In this document: piece by piece, positions 1 to 7,619 of the stretch
Layout: each line of letters begins with the position of its first letter
How positions within the stretch are numbered: position 1 is the first letter of the stretch
DNA from: Parablautia intestinalis
GTDB lineage: Bacteria; Bacillota; Clostridia; Lachnospirales; Lachnospiraceae
Assembly (NCBI GenBank): GCA_003612395.1
Contig: RAYQ01000022.1
Span: 1 to 64,000, forward strand
DNA: 64,000 bases
Direction of reading: 5' to 3'
Program-made: the position numbers and the translations under genes
The notes under the pieces: model-generated
What the model saw: the letters and a program-made list of their open reading frames with translations, nothing else
Database searches by the model: none
Told to the model about the DNA's origin: nothing

Positions 1-69
1 CTCAAGCTTTTAAATACACTGGATTCGGGTGGCTCTCAAGCTTTAAATTAGTGGCTCCCAAGCTTTAGA
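1..69. repeat. Degenerate direct repeats, possible IS21-like element end
   Basis: Three related motifs are visible: CTCAAGCTTT at 1-10, GTGGCTCTCAAGCTTTAAA at 29-47 and GTGGCTCCCAAGCTTTAGA at 51-69. The last two are 22 bp apart. They end just where the sigma-like gene begins without its start codon. Multiple internal repeats at a terminus are typical of IS21-family elements, so this may be the end of an element whose body lies outside the window. No transposase is visible, so the family assignment is inference. Confidence 0.45.
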
Positions 70-130
70 ATAATCAGTCACTGACACATTTATTGAGGTA
101 TCGGACGAAATAGCCGAGGCTCTGCTGCTT

Positions 131-493
131 ATGCGGAGGGAGGAAAACAACCGCACCCATAAAATCTGGTATCACAAGGCGTACTATTCCCTTGACTGTG
201 AGGACGGGATTGAAAACTGTGCCTTTGATCTTACCGCCAAATCCCCGGAGGAGATTCTGCTGGAACAGGAGGAAGAACAGCTTTTCCTTGCCACACTGGA
301 ACATCTGTCCGGAGCTATGAATAGTCTGACCGATACCCAGGCAAGGCGTATCCATGCCCGCTATATACTTGGCAAAAAACTGATTGAGATTGCCGCAGAG
401 GAAGGCGTGAGCGTATCCGTGGTACAGCAGACCGTTAAGAGCGGATTAAAGCGAATGCGGAACTATTTTGAGAAAGAGAAGTGGAAGGAATGA
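131..493 (+). CDS. Sigma-70-like protein of a conjugative element, 5' truncated
   Basis: The 120-aa product ends in a helix-turn-helix resembling sigma region 4 (EIAAEEGVSVSVVQQTVKSG), like the small sigma-factor-like proteins in Firmicutes conjugative transposons. The reading frame stays open upstream to a TAA at 71-73. The residues TFIEVSDEIAEALLLM look like genuine family sequence, but no ATG, GTG or TTG start remains there. ATG 131 is only the first canonical codon and has no good ribosome site. The gene has therefore probably lost its first few residues at the junction with the repeats at 1-69. It overlaps or abuts the next gene, as in intact elements. It probably regulated element functions; whether it is still expressed is unknown. 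Confidence 0.6.
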   Translation: MRREENNRTHKIWYHKAYYSLDCEDGIENCAFDLTAKSPEEILLEQEEEQLFLATLEHLSGAMNSLTDTQARRIHARYILGKKLIEIAAEEGVSVSVVQQTVKSGLKRMRNYFEKEKWKE

Positions 494-498
494 GGCAA

Positions 499-1032
499 AT
501 GAATTTTACCAAAAGCGAACTGGAAATGCTCTACCAGTATGCCGCACCAACGAAGGAAGAAACCCTTGCCGGGCTGAAAGAGATTGTGCCGGTTCTGGAA
601 AGGAAGGACGATCTACTCTCAAAAGTGATTGTCTGGAATACCATACGGAAACTGGAAAAACTGGCGGAGCCGGAGTGCAGCCGGTTTATTGCGGATAACC
701 GGGCTGCCTTTATCGAAAAGCGGAATAATTCTATCCGCCAGAGGCTTGCCGCCGCCAAAGCTGGGAAAGGGGAGCCGGTTCTGCAGGGGCATAACCTGGC
801 AGGCATGGAGCGGTTCCTGCCGGAAACAAGGCACATGGTAACGGTGGATATTCTGAACAGTGACAGCCCGGTGGGATTCCCCGGAGAGCGATACCGCTTT
901 TTCCTCTCTGACGAGGGCTACAAAAACGCCAGAGCCAGTGAGAAGCGGGGAGAAATCAAAATCAGGAACCATGCCGCTGTCATGGCCGGGAAACTCTACC
1001 CAGACAAGAAGCCCCAAGCGCAGGAACGGTGA
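499..1032 (+). CDS. Transposon-transfer assisting (TTRAP)-like protein with C-terminal extension
   Basis: A GTG at 481 is in frame, but ATG 499 is preferred: it follows AATGAGG and gives the family-like start MNFTKSELEMLYQY. The first about 70 residues resemble the short transposon-transfer assisting proteins of Firmicutes integrative elements. The remaining about 105 residues (a basic NNSIRQRLAAAKAGKG stretch, then FLPETRHMVTVDIL) are not part of that small family as I know it. The gene follows the sigma-like gene with almost no gap, so they are probably co-transcribed. Function is inferred only from context and weak similarity. Confidence 0.5.
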   Translation: MNFTKSELEMLYQYAAPTKEETLAGLKEIVPVLERKDDLLSKVIVWNTIRKLEKLAEPECSRFIADNRAAFIEKRNNSIRQRLAAAKAGKGEPVLQGHNLAGMERFLPETRHMVTVDILNSDSPVGFPGERYRFFLSDEGYKNARASEKRGEIKIRNHAAVMAGKLYPDKKPQAQER

Positions 1033-1111
1033 CAGACAACAGAATCTAAACCACAGCAGGACAACCGGAAACGGCTGTCTTTTTTTGCCATCTGAAAGGA
1101 GGTGATTACAA

Positions 1112-1399
1112 ATGCCAGATATAGACAAGCTGAAAAACCAGCAGGAAAAAGTAAAGACGGAAATCCGCCAGTTGGAGAACCGCCAGAAGATTCTCCTGAA
1201 CCGGAAAACGGACGCAGAGCGGAAAGCCAGGACACGCCGCCTGATTGAGCATGGGGCAATTCTGGAAAGTATCTTCCCTACCGCTACCGCCATGAACGGC
1301 GAGGAAGTCAAAGCATTTTTATCCGCTATTTCCCGCCTGCCAGAAGTCGTGCGGTTGCTGAAAAACGAGCCTGAAAGCCAAAGTATGCAACAGTCTTAA
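1112..1399 (+). CDS. DUF3847 family protein (MobC-like position)
   Basis: The 95-aa protein is mostly one coiled coil (residues 3-45, rich in Lys, Glu and Gln) followed by the family-typical RRLIEHGAILESIF segment. DUF3847 proteins are found just upstream of MobA/MobL relaxases in Firmicutes mobilizable elements and are thought to act as relaxosome accessory factors. That order holds here: the candidate oriT and relaxase follow directly. A strong site AAAGGAGGTGATT precedes ATG 1112. The gene looks intact although its partner relaxase is broken. Confidence 0.75.
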   Translation: MPDIDKLKNQQEKVKTEIRQLENRQKILLNRKTDAERKARTRRLIEHGAILESIFPTATAMNGEEVKAFLSAISRLPEVVRLLKNEPESQSMQQS

Positions 1400-1400
1400 A

Positions 1401-1445
1401 AATCCAACGGCGCACTTATACACCGTTCCGGTGCGTGCGCCCTGC
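1401..1445. other. Candidate origin of transfer (oriT)
   Basis: A small hairpin, CACCG-TTC-CGGTG (1421-1433), is followed at once by CGTGCGCCCT (1434-1443). This matches the known layout of MOBQ/RSF1010-type oriTs: inverted repeat, then a nic region ending in GTGCGCCCT. On the other strand, TAAGTGCGCC is also present (complement of 1409-1418). The site lies between DUF3847 and the relaxase, where oriT is expected. The nick position is inferred, not shown. Confidence 0.5.
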
Positions 1446-1585
1446 CGGGGGCGTGGCGTCCTCTGGACGCAATGGGGCGCTACACTCCCCAAACCCCTTG
1501 TGCACTCCGCCGGAAAGGACACCCGCTCTGCGTCTGACCTTTCCAGCGAAGCCAATTTATCCCAGCCGAAAGGAGGCGAACCGCC

Positions 1586-2107
1586 ATAGCCATCTTCCAT
1601 ATGCCCGTCCAAATCATCAAGCGCAGCAAGGCCAAGTCTGCCGTAGGCGCTGCCGCATACCGGAGCGGAAGTAAAATGACCAACGAATGGGACGGGCTTA
1701 CCCATGATTACACCCGGAAACGTGGCGTAGTCCACTCTGAAATCATATTGCCGTCCCATGCCCCGCCGGAATTTCAAGACCGAAACACTCTCTGGAACAG
1801 TGTGGAGATGGTTGAAAAGACCCGTGACGCACAGCTTGCCCGTGAGATAGAGATTTCCCTTCCGGTGGAACTGAACCGGGAGGAACAATTACAGCTTGCC
1901 CGCTCTTTCATCAGAGATACTTTTGTCGCTGCCGGTATGTGTGCGGATTTCTCTATCCATGACAAGAAGGATGGCAACCCCCACTTCCATGTCATGCTCA
2001 CTATCAGGCCGCTAAAGGAGGACGGGCAGTGGGGAGCAAAATGCCGGAAGGTCTACGAACTGGACGAAAACGGCCAGAGAATCCCCAACGGCAAGTATAG
2101 AGAATAG
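1586..2107 (+). pseudogene. mobA: MobA/MobL-family relaxase, N-terminal fragment
   Basis: The fragment carries the relaxase N-terminus: IAIFHMPVQIIKRS, the GAAAYRSG motif and the metal-binding motif NPHFHVMLTIR. Family proteins normally begin MAIFHMP. Here the expected ATG is ATA at 1586, correctly spaced (9 nt) from AGGAGG at 1571-1576, whereas ATG 1601 lies 24 nt away. The frame stops at 2107 after GKYRE, so the remaining relaxase and any C-terminal domains are missing; intact homologues are several hundred residues long. The following sequence encodes a different protein in another frame, so a deletion has fused two genes. DNA nicking at oriT is not expected from this copy. Confidence 0.8.
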
Positions 2108-2366
2108 AGAGGGGGATAAGACACACACCTATGGGAGATACCAGAATGTATTTCTATCTTCTGTAGAATTAGCAGAACTCCAAACGGAACTCCCCACCCT
2201 CTGGGAACAGTACATTGAGCGGCTGTCCGAGTATATGAAATCCAGCGGAAAAGAATATAAAAACCACGCCGCCACAATCCGGCGCTGGGCGAACGCCGAC
2301 AAAAAGAAAGAGGAACCGCCTGCCCGGAACCGTGATTACAGCGTAGAAGAAGGAGAAACCATATGA
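2100..2366 (+). pseudogene. Replication-initiator/replisome-organizer C-terminal remnant
   Basis: Read in the frame ending with TGA at 2364-2366, the DNA encodes a segment containing THTYGRYQNVFLSS, YIERLSEYMKSSGKEYKNHA and TIRRWANADKKK. This is the C-terminal region typical of replication proteins in Firmicutes integrative elements. There is no start codon, and the frame differs from the relaxase fragment it abuts. It is the other side of the deletion scar at about 2095-2107. Its stop overlaps the next start as ATGA, so the original translational coupling to the DnaC-like gene is preserved. Confidence 0.7.
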
Positions 2367-3220
2367 TAGAGATTACCGCAGAAGTCCGGGCGGCCATTGA
2401 CAGAGCCGCCGGGGATATGGAGCCTGCCGGGGACGAATACATAGAACCGGCAGACGGGCTGATTCACTGTAAGAAATGTCGTGGCAGCCGCCAGACCGTT
2501 GTGCCGAGGTTCCGAGGCTCCGGCTATTTCATGCCCCGCTGCCTCTGCCCCTGCCAGCAGAAAGGGCAGGAAGAACGAAAAGCCATGGAGGAACAGAAGG
2601 AACGCATGGAGCGTATCAAACGCCGGAAGGCACAGGGGCTTCAGGACAGATACCTTTATGATTATACTTTCGCCAATGATAACGGTCAGAATCCTGTCAT
2701 GGAGAAGGCACACGCCTATGTGGAGCATTGGAAGGAGGCGTACCGGGACAATACCGGCCTTCTGCTCTTTGGTGACGTGGGAACCGGGAAATCCTTTTTT
2801 GCAGGCTGTATCGCCAATGCCCTGCTTGACCGTGACGTGCCGGTTCTGATGACAAATTTCCCGTCTATCCTGAACCGGCTGACCGGCGTGTTTGCCGAGG
2901 ACAGGGCGGCCTTTATCGCCAGCCTGGACGATTACAGCCTGCTTGTCATTGACGATCTAGGCGTGGAAAGGAATACCGAGTATGCCATGGAGCAGATGTT
3001 TACCGTCATTGACAGCCGGTATCGGAGTAAGAAGCCGCTGATTGTCACGACAAACCTGAAACTGGAAAAGATTAAGAACCCGCCAGACCTTGCCCACGCA
3101 AGGATTTATGACCGCATACTGGAACGGTGTGCGCCGGTTCTCTTTTCTGGTAAAAATTTCCGGGAGGAAGGAGCCAGGGCGACTAAAGCGGCGGCGAAGG
3201 AGATTGTGAGTAAAGGATAG
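2363..3220 (+). CDS. DnaC/IstB-like AAA+ ATP-binding protein
   Basis: A 285-aa helicase-loader-like ATPase. The N-terminus has a cysteine cluster (C36, C39, C60, C62, C64) likely to bind zinc, then a charged coiled stretch at 67-92. Walker A is GDVGTGKS at residues 137-144 and Walker B is LLVIDDLG near residue 195; a sensor-like VTTN follows. DnaC-like proteins load the replicative helicase, and in integrative elements they accompany the replication initiator, of which only a remnant remains upstream. The start at 2363 overlaps that remnant's stop and has GAAGGAG in front. The ORF appears full length. Confidence 0.85.
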   Translation: MIEITAEVRAAIDRAAGDMEPAGDEYIEPADGLIHCKKCRGSRQTVVPRFRGSGYFMPRCLCPCQQKGQEERKAMEEQKERMERIKRRKAQGLQDRYLYDYTFANDNGQNPVMEKAHAYVEHWKEAYRDNTGLLLFGDVGTGKSFFAGCIANALLDRDVPVLMTNFPSILNRLTGVFAEDRAAFIASLDDYSLLVIDDLGVERNTEYAMEQMFTVIDSRYRSKKPLIVTTNLKLEKIKNPPDLAHARIYDRILERCAPVLFSGKNFREEGARATKAAAKEIVSKG

Positions 3221-3250
3221 CATAAACTGATTGCATGAAAAGGAGAATTT

Positions 3251-3433
3251 ATGGGCAGCGAGAAAATTACAGAGAACACTACCACCACATCACCGGCTAA
3301 GGACGCTCCCGCACTGGTGAAGAAGATTGGCCGGACTACCTACATTGTGAGGGTGCATTTCAGCAAGACCAGCAAGGAAACCATGAGCGACAAAATTAAG
3401 CGTATGCTGAAAAATGAGATACAGCAGATGTAA
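3251..3433 (+). CDS. TnpW-like transposon-encoded small protein
   Basis: A 60-aa protein: an N-terminal low-complexity Thr-rich stretch, then KKIGRTTYIVRVHFSKTSKE and a basic C-terminus. This matches the small TnpW-type proteins at the end of Tn4451-like and related clostridial elements, whose role is unknown. AAAAGGAG precedes the ATG. It lies 30 bp after the DnaC-like gene and probably belongs to the same transcript. It marks the last recognisable gene of the element scar. Confidence 0.7.
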   Translation: MGSEKITENTTTTSPAKDAPALVKKIGRTTYIVRVHFSKTSKETMSDKIKRMLKNEIQQM

Positions 3434-3449
3434 AAACGATAATAGAAAC

Positions 3450-3483
3450 AGGCCGGGAATCAGAAATGCGCTGGCTCCCGGCT
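3450..3483. terminator. Hairpin upstream of the Rpn-like gene
   Basis: GCCGGGA (3452-3458) pairs with TCCCGGC (3476-3482). The left side, GGCCGGGAATC, recurs at the terminator beyond the Rpn-like gene (4376-4386), so near-identical hairpins flank that gene. No strong T-run follows this copy, so termination activity is uncertain. Confidence 0.5.
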
Positions 3484-3509
3484 TGTAAAATCAGGAGGTT
3501 TATGGTAGT

Positions 3510-4364
3510 ATGGAGATACGAAAACGGAAGGGAAAGCAGATGGGAAGATTGACAGTGACGGAACAGATAGACCAGAAACATCAGGAAGATTTACAGAGAT
3601 TAAGAGGTTTTCGCCTGCTTGATGATGACTTCCTCACAAAGTGTTTTGAGGGAGATACGGCAAGCATAGAACTGGTATTGCAGATTGTGCTGGAAAAGCC
3701 GGATTTAAAGGTGCTGGACGTTCGCACTCAGGTATTTGTGGAGAACCTGCTGAACCGTTCGGTAAGGCTGGATATTCTGGCTACGGACAGCACAGGGGCA
3801 AAACTGAATGTGGAGGTACAGCGCTCCGACAAAGGAGCCGGGAGAAAAAGGGCAAGGTACAACAGCAGCATGATGGACGCAAACCTTTTGAAGAAAGGCG
3901 AGGACTTCGACAAGCTGCCGGAAACGTGGGTAATCTTTATCACAGAGAATGACGTAATGGGAAAAGGGCTGCCGCTCTATCCGATTGAGCGGTGCTTTTT
4001 AGGAACCGGGGAAAGATTTGAGGACGGTTCGCATATACTGTATGTAAACGGCGCTTATCGTGGAGATACACCAATCGGAAAACTCATGCATGATTTTTCA
4101 TGTACTAATGCGGCAGATATGTATTATACGACACTGGCAGACAGAGTTCGTTTTTTTAAGGAAAGTAAGGAGGGCATTTTAATCATGTGCAAAGTCATGG
4201 AGGATATGAGAAAAGAATCTTTACAAGAGGGCATAAAAGAAGGGGCAATAAATACTGCCAAAAGAATGTTGACAGATGGAATATTGACACTTGAAAAAAT
4301 TGCGGAATATGCAGGACTTCCTCTTGACGAAGTAAAAAAATTGAAAGCAGAACGGACAGCATAG
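3510..4364 (+). CDS. Rpn family PD-(D/E)XK nuclease / putative transposase
   Basis: The 284-aa product matches the PF12784/Rpn family. The nuclease core is SVRLDILATDSTG (catalytic Asp) followed by KLNVEVQ (E-x-Q). The tail IAEYAGLPLDEVKKLK is the helix-turn-helix-like repeat usual at the C-terminus. Rpn proteins are recombination-promoting endonucleases, often annotated as transposases. Two starts are possible: ATG 3510 (preceded by AGGAGG 13 nt away) or ATG 3540 giving MGRLTVTEQ. Matching hairpins flank the gene, and no other element gene is attached. Activity is plausible because the catalytic motif is intact. Confidence 0.85.
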   Translation: MEIRKRKGKQMGRLTVTEQIDQKHQEDLQRLRGFRLLDDDFLTKCFEGDTASIELVLQIVLEKPDLKVLDVRTQVFVENLLNRSVRLDILATDSTGAKLNVEVQRSDKGAGRKRARYNSSMMDANLLKKGEDFDKLPETWVIFITENDVMGKGLPLYPIERCFLGTGERFEDGSHILYVNGAYRGDTPIGKLMHDFSCTNAADMYYTTLADRVRFFKESKEGILIMCKVMEDMRKESLQEGIKEGAINTAKRMLTDGILTLEKIAEYAGLPLDEVKKLKAERTA

Positions 4365-4373
4365 TAAGACCAT

Positions 4374-4414
4374 AGGCCGGGAATCTAAAAACAGGTTCCC
4401 GGCCTTATTTTTTT
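4374..4414. terminator. Intrinsic terminator, convergent
   Basis: AGGCCGGGAA (4374-4383) pairs perfectly with TTCCCGGCCT (4396-4405), followed by ATTTTTTTT. It ends the Rpn-like transcript and lies at the 3' end of the convergent CPBP gene, so it may serve both strands. Confidence 0.85.
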
Positions 4415-5179
4415 GCCCTGAAATGTAAATTTTCTGTGAACTTGATTAAAAAGTCCTTTACAAAACGTTTCCGGAAATACCGCAAAATAACACTTCACCA
4501 GAAAAGAACTGCTGTTAATGACACTATGCAGCAATACACAGATCCAGATATTATGATATTTCCCGTATATATAACCAAGAGCCAGCCCCATCCCGAAAGC
4601 ATAAATACCCTGAACCACATTTGCGTGAAATACCCCAAAGGCAAACGCCTGAATCAGATTGGCAACAAAAAAACACCCGCTTACCTTGCCCGCAAGCCTA
4701 AAGACAATTCCCCTGAACAGAAATTCTTCTCCCAGAGGCGCCAAAATCACTGTCACCGCAAAAGAAAGAAGGGTAAATTCCGAAAGCCCCGACGTCTCCA
4801 TCAATTCCTCGTATCCCTGAAGCAGTCCGGGGCACACATAATAGACAAAGTTTAATCCGCTGGCGGTTAAAACCTGAAGGGCTGCGCCCAAAAGAACAAT
4901 AAAGCCCACCTGGGAAATACCGGGACGCTCAAAATAAGCTTCACGTTTTTTTCTTCCATACGCCAGATAATACCATATGCCAAATACGACTATCTCTATG
5001 ATGTGATATATTGCAGTACACAAAAGAAGATTGTCATAGCACCAGATTAAGGCCGCATTCAGAATATCCTGGAAGGAGCCCGCCCCTCCCTTCACCAGCA
5101 TTTCCCGGATAATAAAGATAAAAACCGGGATAAATACACTTACAAAATTCAATAAAAAGGCAAGGGCCACCGGAAGCAT
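4385..5179 (-). CDS. CPBP family intramembrane metalloprotease
   Basis: A hydrophobic 264-aa protein with about seven membrane segments. It carries the CPBP/CAAX (ABI) signature: EEFLFRG (two Glu plus Arg), FGVFHA and LLHSVIN. Family members are membrane proteases linked to prenyl-protein processing or bacteriocin self-immunity. The frame is open 14 codons further upstream (KIRIKKTGWFIVS before Met) without ATG, GTG or TTG, and repeat A1 lies immediately before. An upstream start may have been disturbed by that repeat. The terminator at 4374-4414 overlaps its 3' end. Confidence 0.85.
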   Translation of the reverse strand: MLPVALAFLLNFVSVFIPVFIFIIREMLVKGGAGSFQDILNAALIWCYDNLLLCTAIYHIIEIVVFGIWYYLAYGRKKREAYFERPGISQVGFIVLLGAALQVLTASGLNFVYYVCPGLLQGYEELMETSGLSEFTLLSFAVTVILAPLGEEFLFRGIVFRLAGKVSGCFFVANLIQAFAFGVFHANVVQGIYAFGMGLALGYIYGKYHNIWICVLLHSVINSSSFLVKCYFAVFPETFCKGLFNQVHRKFTFQGKKIRPGTCF

Positions 5180-5222
5180 GGATACGATAAACCAGCCGGT
5201 TTTTTTAATTCTTATCTTTTAC

Positions 5223-5362
5223 CTCATTTCTGCGAGGTGAACAAACTTCACCTTTGCTTTGATTGCGCAAAGCCATATATAGCTTACAAGTTTGTGGATG
5301 CAGCGCAGACACAAACTTGTAGAGGAAAGATTTGAAAAATCTTTCACTCTTATTCCTCCTGG
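5223..5362 (-). repeat. Intergenic repeat family A, copy 1
   Basis: Read on the minus strand it begins CCAGGAGGAATAAG. A hairpin (GAAAGAT...ATCTTTC) and a second hairpin (ACAAGTTTGTG...CACAAACTTGT) follow. It then runs through GCGCAATCAAAGCAAAGGTGAA...GTTCACC and ends TCGCAGAAATGAGGTAAAA. It aligns with 7403-7530 over its whole length. A GTG-initiated frame of about 43 codons stays open through the copy and ends at ATGAGGTAA. It sits directly before the CPBP gene. Confidence 0.8.
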
Positions 5363-5380
5363 TAAACAATAGAAAATTTA

Positions 5381-5432
5381 GGGCGGCTTATTGTAATAAA
5401 GAGCTTTTATTGCGACCACTAAAAGCTCTTTA
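5381..5432. terminator. Terminator of the catabolic operon plus partial repeat C
   Basis: GGGCGGCTTATTGTAATAAA (5381-5400) matches the 3' half of repeat family C. Overlapping it, AAAGAGCTTTTA pairs with TAAAAGCTCTTT (about 5398-5431). On the minus strand this gives a stem after the creatininase-like gene, followed by ATTACAATAA. It likely ends the transcript that starts at the binding-protein gene. Confidence 0.65.
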
Positions 5433-5451
5433 TCATCATATGTTTTTTAAA

Positions 5452-6327
5452 TTATTTTTTCCCTGTGAAATCCGGATACTTGTTGCGAGGCAGAATATCT
5501 GCATACTTAGGTAAAATCACAGAGGAAGTTTCCTTATCCACATATCTCATCGCCTCCACATATTCAGGCATCTCCATGTGATCTACAATTTCCCTTATCT
5601 TCTCTGCGCCTTTTTTGCATCTCTCATCCCGCTCCTCTATGCTCTTTAAAGCTCCTGTCATGCCCGCGTGATCCTCCGGCCGTGCAAAATAAAAGCCGAT
5701 AGAGCCTGATGGATGGGCATATCTTCTGAAATAAGAAAGATGATCGATGGAAGTCTCCGAATCCTGTTTGGGCTCCGCGCAGATGCTATCGTCCACCACC
5801 AGCTCGTCTTTTCGTCCCAGAATTTCATATGCTCCGAAAAACAGGCTGTCATAATCTTGTATTTTTACCCCCTGCTTTGCCGCATATTGCGTTGCCTCCA
5901 CAAGATCAATATATGTAATGGGAACCTTTGTCTCATCAAAGAAATCCACCACCAATGTCCCGGCTGTTAAAAAGGCAGGACCGTGAAGAGACACATAAAT
6001 CTGTCTGCGGAACCCCTGATTTAAAAGAGAATGGGCAATCTCCTTCAGATAGCGGACTCCCGACTCAACGCTCATCTGTATGGTTCCCGGACTCATCGGC
6101 GATGCGCCGGGATAAAAGTAGGGAAGCTCACCTAATACCAGACCATCCACTTTCTCCGCCATACAAAGAGCAAAGGCCTCCGGCGCAGTCTGCTCCACAT
6201 CCAGAGGAAATGTGCCATGTACCTCAACCGTCCCAAAAGGGACAAAAATAATATCATTTCTCTTTCTATATTCCACTACCTCGTCATGGGTCATTTTGGG
6301 TAAAAATCTTGTTCTCATTTCAGACAT
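5452..6327 (-). CDS. Creatininase family amidohydrolase-like protein
   Basis: A 291-aa protein of the creatininase fold (PF02633). It shows FVPFGTVEVHGTFPLDVEQ in place of the usual GSxEQHGPHLPLxTD metal-binding motif, and SLHGPAF in place of NGHGGN. Family enzymes hydrolyse cyclic amides or formamides with a di-metal centre; the substrate here is unknown. The start is placed at ATG 6327 (MSEMRTRFL) because AGGAGG lies 8 nt before it; ATG 6333 is only 2 nt from the same site. It overlaps the upstream amidohydrolase gene by 8 bp and is last in the ABC-transporter operon. Confidence 0.85.
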   Translation of the reverse strand: MSEMRTRFLPKMTHDEVVEYRKRNDIIFVPFGTVEVHGTFPLDVEQTAPEAFALCMAEKVDGLVLGELPYFYPGASPMSPGTIQMSVESGVRYLKEIAHSLLNQGFRRQIYVSLHGPAFLTAGTLVVDFFDETKVPITYIDLVEATQYAAKQGVKIQDYDSLFFGAYEILGRKDELVVDDSICAEPKQDSETSIDHLSYFRRYAHPSGSIGFYFARPEDHAGMTGALKSIEERDERCKKGAEKIREIVDHMEMPEYVEAMRYVDKETSSVILPKYADILPRNKYPDFTGKK

Positions 6328-7396
6328 TTCCATTACCTCCTTTTGTCTCCTTTATAAGTTCCCAGAACCGCTCCATATCCTGAATTGCCCGGGTTTTGTC
6401 AATCTTTTTGTAAGCTTCAATTCTTCCTCCCAGTTCCTTTTTGTATGCTGCAAGGCGCTCCACGTCAATACCCGCAGGATCATTTTTCTGAATTCTGGTC
6501 CGGTATGTCTGCGCATAAATATTTTTCAGCGTTGTATCGTCCAAATCAAGTCCGTAACAGGTATAATCCTGCAGCGGGAACACATCATCCGTCTCAAAAA
6601 CTCTTCTTAAGGGCTTAATCCGCTCCTCCAGATTGTTTCCTACGCCGCCGATATCCGTACCGTACATCAGACGGTCGGAATACTTTTTGATGTAAGACTT
6701 CCACTCTTTCTCCATTCTGTGGATATCCTGGAACATTTCCCATCCCGGCGTCAGGTCCATACAGAAATTCGGATAAGTTTCCATGAGTTCACAGGCCAGA
6801 TCGTACTCGTCCGTATTAGGTAAAAAGAAGAAATGCGCTACCGTCAGATTCAAATCCGGATGCTTTTTCAAAATTCCTGCCGTTTCCTTCGTGATCTGAT
6901 CCTTTGAGGGCTCCTTCCAGTCATAATAATAAATGTCCTTTGCCCATTCGGGAATCTTTTCGATATCCCAAAATTCAATGGGATCGTTGGAATGATAAAG
7001 CACAGGGATCTGATTTTCTTCCAGATAAGAAAACAGGGGATCATAACAAGCGTTATCAATGGGAACTCTCTCTTTTCTCAGGCTTGGTTTTCCGTCCAGC
7101 ATTTTAATTCCATCAAAGCCAATGGCATGATACTCTTTCGCCTGCTTTAACAGATCCTCCCCGTCAGGGGTCCCCTCCAACTGCATATGAAAGGTAGCAT
7201 ATCCATATACCTTCCCCGGATGCTTTAACTTTGCCCATGCAACGGAAAGATTTCCCGGCGCCCTCTGAGGAAAAAGACTGCCTGAGAGTAAAGTATACTT
7301 GCTGTATCCGCCCTCCCTGGCTGCCGTCTCTATTGCTTCTAAATCCGCTTCCGAATACATATGAATGTGACTGTCAATAATAGGGTACTTAAACAT
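6320..7396 (-). CDS. Amidohydrolase family protein (TIM-barrel)
   Basis: A 358-aa metal-dependent hydrolase of the PF04909 type. It starts MFKYPIIDSHIHMYSE, the HxH metal motif. VAHFFFL and MYGTDIGG near the C-terminal third supply the later His and Asp ligands. The frame is open for 32 more codons upstream, but those are encoded by repeat A2, and GGAG 6 nt before ATG 7396 decides the start. It overlaps the creatininase-like gene, so the two enzymes are coupled. Together with the ABC transporter they suggest uptake and hydrolysis of one substrate, perhaps a cyclic amide or lactone; this is inference. Confidence 0.85.
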   Translation of the reverse strand: MFKYPIIDSHIHMYSEADLEAIETAAREGGYSKYTLLSGSLFPQRAPGNLSVAWAKLKHPGKVYGYATFHMQLEGTPDGEDLLKQAKEYHAIGFDGIKMLDGKPSLRKERVPIDNACYDPLFSYLEENQIPVLYHSNDPIEFWDIEKIPEWAKDIYYYDWKEPSKDQITKETAGILKKHPDLNLTVAHFFFLPNTDEYDLACELMETYPNFCMDLTPGWEMFQDIHRMEKEWKSYIKKYSDRLMYGTDIGGVGNNLEERIKPLRRVFETDDVFPLQDYTCYGLDLDDTTLKNIYAQTYRTRIQKNDPAGIDVERLAAYKKELGGRIEAYKKIDKTRAIQDMERFWELIKETKGGNGNV

Positions 7397-7402
7397 TTTT
7401 AT

Positions 7403-7530
7403 CTCCATTTCTGCGAGGTGAACTTTGTTCACCTTTGCTTTTATTTGCGCATAATGAGTTTGTGGCCAGCAACGCACAGTCACAAAACTCACGATTGAAA
7501 ATTTTCAATTTTCAATCTTATACCTCCTGG
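7403..7530 (-). repeat. Intergenic repeat family A, copy 2
   Basis: Oriented like copy 1, it begins ACCAGGAGGTATAAG, has the perfect hairpin GATTGAAAAT/ATTTTCAATC, AGTTTTGTG...CACAAACT, then AAAGCAAAGGTGAA...GTTCACC and TCGCAGAAATGGAGATAAA. The terminal GGAG serves as the ribosome site of the amidohydrolase gene. Between it and the permease gene (to 7619) about 90 bp show no other clear feature. Confidence 0.8.
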
Positions 7531-7619
7531 TACATTATAATAACTTTTATCTATCGCAAGCATCCCTCTGCCGTACAGCTTAACACCCACAGACAGCAGG
7601 GCATCATTCTGCCGCCATA

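Noticed and set aside
619-1311. A 230-codon antisense frame in the element scar
   Set aside because: It overlaps two plus-strand genes with ribosome sites and recognisable families. High GC content creates long shadow frames here.
4436-4855. 139-codon plus-strand frame opposite the CPBP protease gene
   Set aside because: Basic, low-complexity shadow of a hydrophobic gene with clear catalytic motifs on the other strand.
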